A DNA stretch of 32,289 nt from Sphingomicrobium sp. GTDB taxonomy: Bacteria > Pseudomonadota > Alphaproteobacteria > Sphingomonadales > Sphingomonadaceae. The stretch is taken from assembly GCA_025450755.1 (NCBI GenBank), contig JANWLR010000052.1, positions 1 through 32,289 on the forward strand, written 5' to 3'. This document shows, piece after piece, positions 31,728-32,289 of this stretch; the stretch's first letter is position 1; the number at the start of each line of letters is the position of its first letter. The notes under the pieces were generated by a model, which had not been told where the DNA came from, ran no database searches, and saw only the letters and a list, made by a program, of their open reading frames with translations. The position numbers were made by a program, and so were the translations under genes.

Positions 31728-31752
31728 TTGCTCATTCAAGTATATAATCGCC
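31728..31752 (-). repeat. Right terminal inverted repeat (IRR)
   Basis: Reverse complement begins GGCGATTATATACTTGAATG and ends AGCAA, matching IRL at 22 of 25 positions. On the plus strand it contains a perfect TATAAT (31743-31748) facing the XRE gene. Confidence 0.9.
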
Positions 31753-31760
31753 CCTCTCTT
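31753..31760. repeat. Target-site duplication, right copy (CCTCTCTT)
   Basis: Identical to 29073-29080 and directly adjacent to IRR. Confidence 0.9.
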
Positions 31761-31773
31761 GCCACAGCGGCAA
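31759..31773. promoter_or_regulatory. Candidate operator TTGCC-N5-GGCAA upstream of the XRE regulator
   Basis: A perfect 5-bp inverted repeat with a 5-bp spacer, starting within the target duplication. It lies about 55 bp before the XRE start, in what was the divergent promoter region before insertion. A second palindrome, AACCGGTT, is at 31798-31805. Either could be an autoregulatory site; this rests on symmetry alone. Confidence 0.35.
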
Positions 31774-31828
31774 AAGTGTAGGACAGATAGGAAACCAAAC
31801 CGGTTCGTTAGGAAGATGGGTTGAGGTC

Positions 31829-32289
31829 ATGATCACACGCATTCGCGAGGTCCGCCGTGCACGTGGAATGACACTCGACGACGTTGCTCGAAATTGCGAT
31901 CCGCCGACGACTCCTCAGACAGTTGGCCGGCTCGAGACGGGCACGCGGACGGTGTCGGTGGGTTGGCTCAACCGCATTGCCAGCGCGCTTGGCGTCGAGG
32001 CGCAGGATCTGGTTCGGGGAAGTGAGAGCGCGGAACTCAACGTCGCCGCGATTCTTGGGCCCGGCGGCGCCGCCGCTCCCAGGAAAGCCACGATCGTCGT
32101 TCCGCCACGCGTCGAGCAGGCCCAGATTGCCGTTCTCGTCGGCGCAAGCCTGGGTGATTATCGCACTGGCGATGAGTTATGGTGCGAAACGCTTGACCCC
32201 GGCTCTTTCGCCCTTGCGCTCAACCGCGATGTGCTCGTGCCGCGACCGGCCGGGCGCTTCCTCTTCGGCCGGCTCATCAATCGCGACGA
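31829..32289 (+). CDS. XRE-family HTH transcriptional regulator (partial, runs off the window)
   Basis: ATG 31829 with TGAGG upstream; 153 codons are visible and the frame is open at the end. The N-terminus is a helix-turn-helix (ITRIREVRRARGMTLDDVAR, then PQTVGRLETGTRTVSVGWLNRIASALGV, residues 2 to about 60). The following region (KATIVVPPRVEQAQIAVLVG, then TGDELWC-LDPGSFALALNRDVLVPRPAGRF) resembles a LexA/S24-like ligand or dimerisation domain without enough sequence to check a catalytic serine-lysine pair. Before insertion of the IS element it was divergent from the 58-aa gene with under 100 bp between starts. Confidence 0.85.
   Translation, partial: MITRIREVRRARGMTLDDVARNCDPPTTPQTVGRLETGTRTVSVGWLNRIASALGVEAQDLVRGSESAELNVAAILGPGGAAAPRKATIVVPPRVEQAQIAVLVGASLGDYRTGDELWCETLDPGSFALALNRDVLVPRPAGRFLFGRLINRD

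Larger units (their letters stand above)
29081..31752 (+). mobile_element. IS1595-family element of 2,672 bp with four cargo genes
   Basis: The element is bounded by 25-bp terminal inverted repeats matching at 22 of 25 positions and flanked by the 8-bp direct repeat CCTCTCTT. It encodes an intact IS1595-type transposase (29141-30052), then a DUF4160-like/DUF2442-like overlapping pair (30215-30869), a 43-codon gene on the minus strand (30866-30997) and a 195-aa unknown (31012-31599). Members of this family are known to carry passenger genes. Matching ends, intact target duplication and an intact transposase suggest a fairly recent insertion. The whole sits between a 58-aa gene and a divergent XRE regulator. 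Confidence 0.9.

Noticed and set aside
31464-31781. A 105-codon plus-strand open frame running across the right inverted repeat
   Set aside because: It overlaps the 195-aa gene in another frame, crosses the element boundary and has no recognisable motifs.

Overview
The window is high-GC, densely packed DNA that looks chromosomal and comes from an alphaproteobacterium, most likely Sphingomonadales (Sphingomonas or a close relative). The basis is a separate F0 operon with paired b' and b subunits (atpI-atpB-atpE-atpF'-atpF), a heat-shock promoter of the alphaproteobacterial RpoH type before dnaK, a YdbH/YnbE/YdbL operon, a DUF3309 micro-protein and the overall style of the proteins. This is inferred from gene content and motifs; no rRNA or other strict taxonomic marker is present.

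Region 1 (1-4.4 kb) holds acyl-CoA and amino-acid catabolism: the end of a crotonase, a PLP-dependent threonine/serine dehydratase, a DUF3309 peptide, a phosphotransferase translationally coupled to an acyl-CoA dehydrogenase, and a divergent SDR. Region 2 (4.7-7.2 kb) has a complete fused PaaZ and a two-CBS-domain protein. Region 3 (7.2-13.6 kb, minus strand) has ydbH-ynbE-ydbL (outer-membrane lipid homeostasis) followed by the F0 ATP synthase operon. Region 4 (13.6-19 kb) has a decayed radC remnant, purB, a phytochrome-like PAS2-GAF protein without an output domain, and an ArsR-SRPBCC-GST operon. Region 5 (17.9-22.8 kb, minus strand) has dnaK-dnaJ and fabD-fabG. Region 6 (22.9-28.9 kb) has an APC permease overlapping tail-to-tail with a Rieske oxygenase, a G/W-rich lipoprotein, the rpsF-rpsR-rplI operon with a structured leader and a strong terminator, another GST, and two small genes.

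Region 7 (29,073-31,760) is the accessory part. It is an apparently intact IS1595-family element of 2,672 bp with 25-bp imperfect terminal inverted repeats and an 8-bp target duplication. Besides an intact DDE-type transposase it carries four cargo genes: a DUF4160-like/DUF2442-like overlapping pair, a convergent 43-codon gene, and a 195-aa protein of unknown function. It sits between a 58-aa gene and a divergent XRE-type regulator that runs off the window. This cargo-bearing element is the best candidate for something not well described.

A recurring architectural feature is extreme tail-to-tail packing. Three convergent pairs share the four bases CTAG as both stop codons, one pair abuts as TAGCTA, two are separated by 3 bp, and one overlaps by 59 bp. 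No tRNA, rRNA or CRISPR array was seen.
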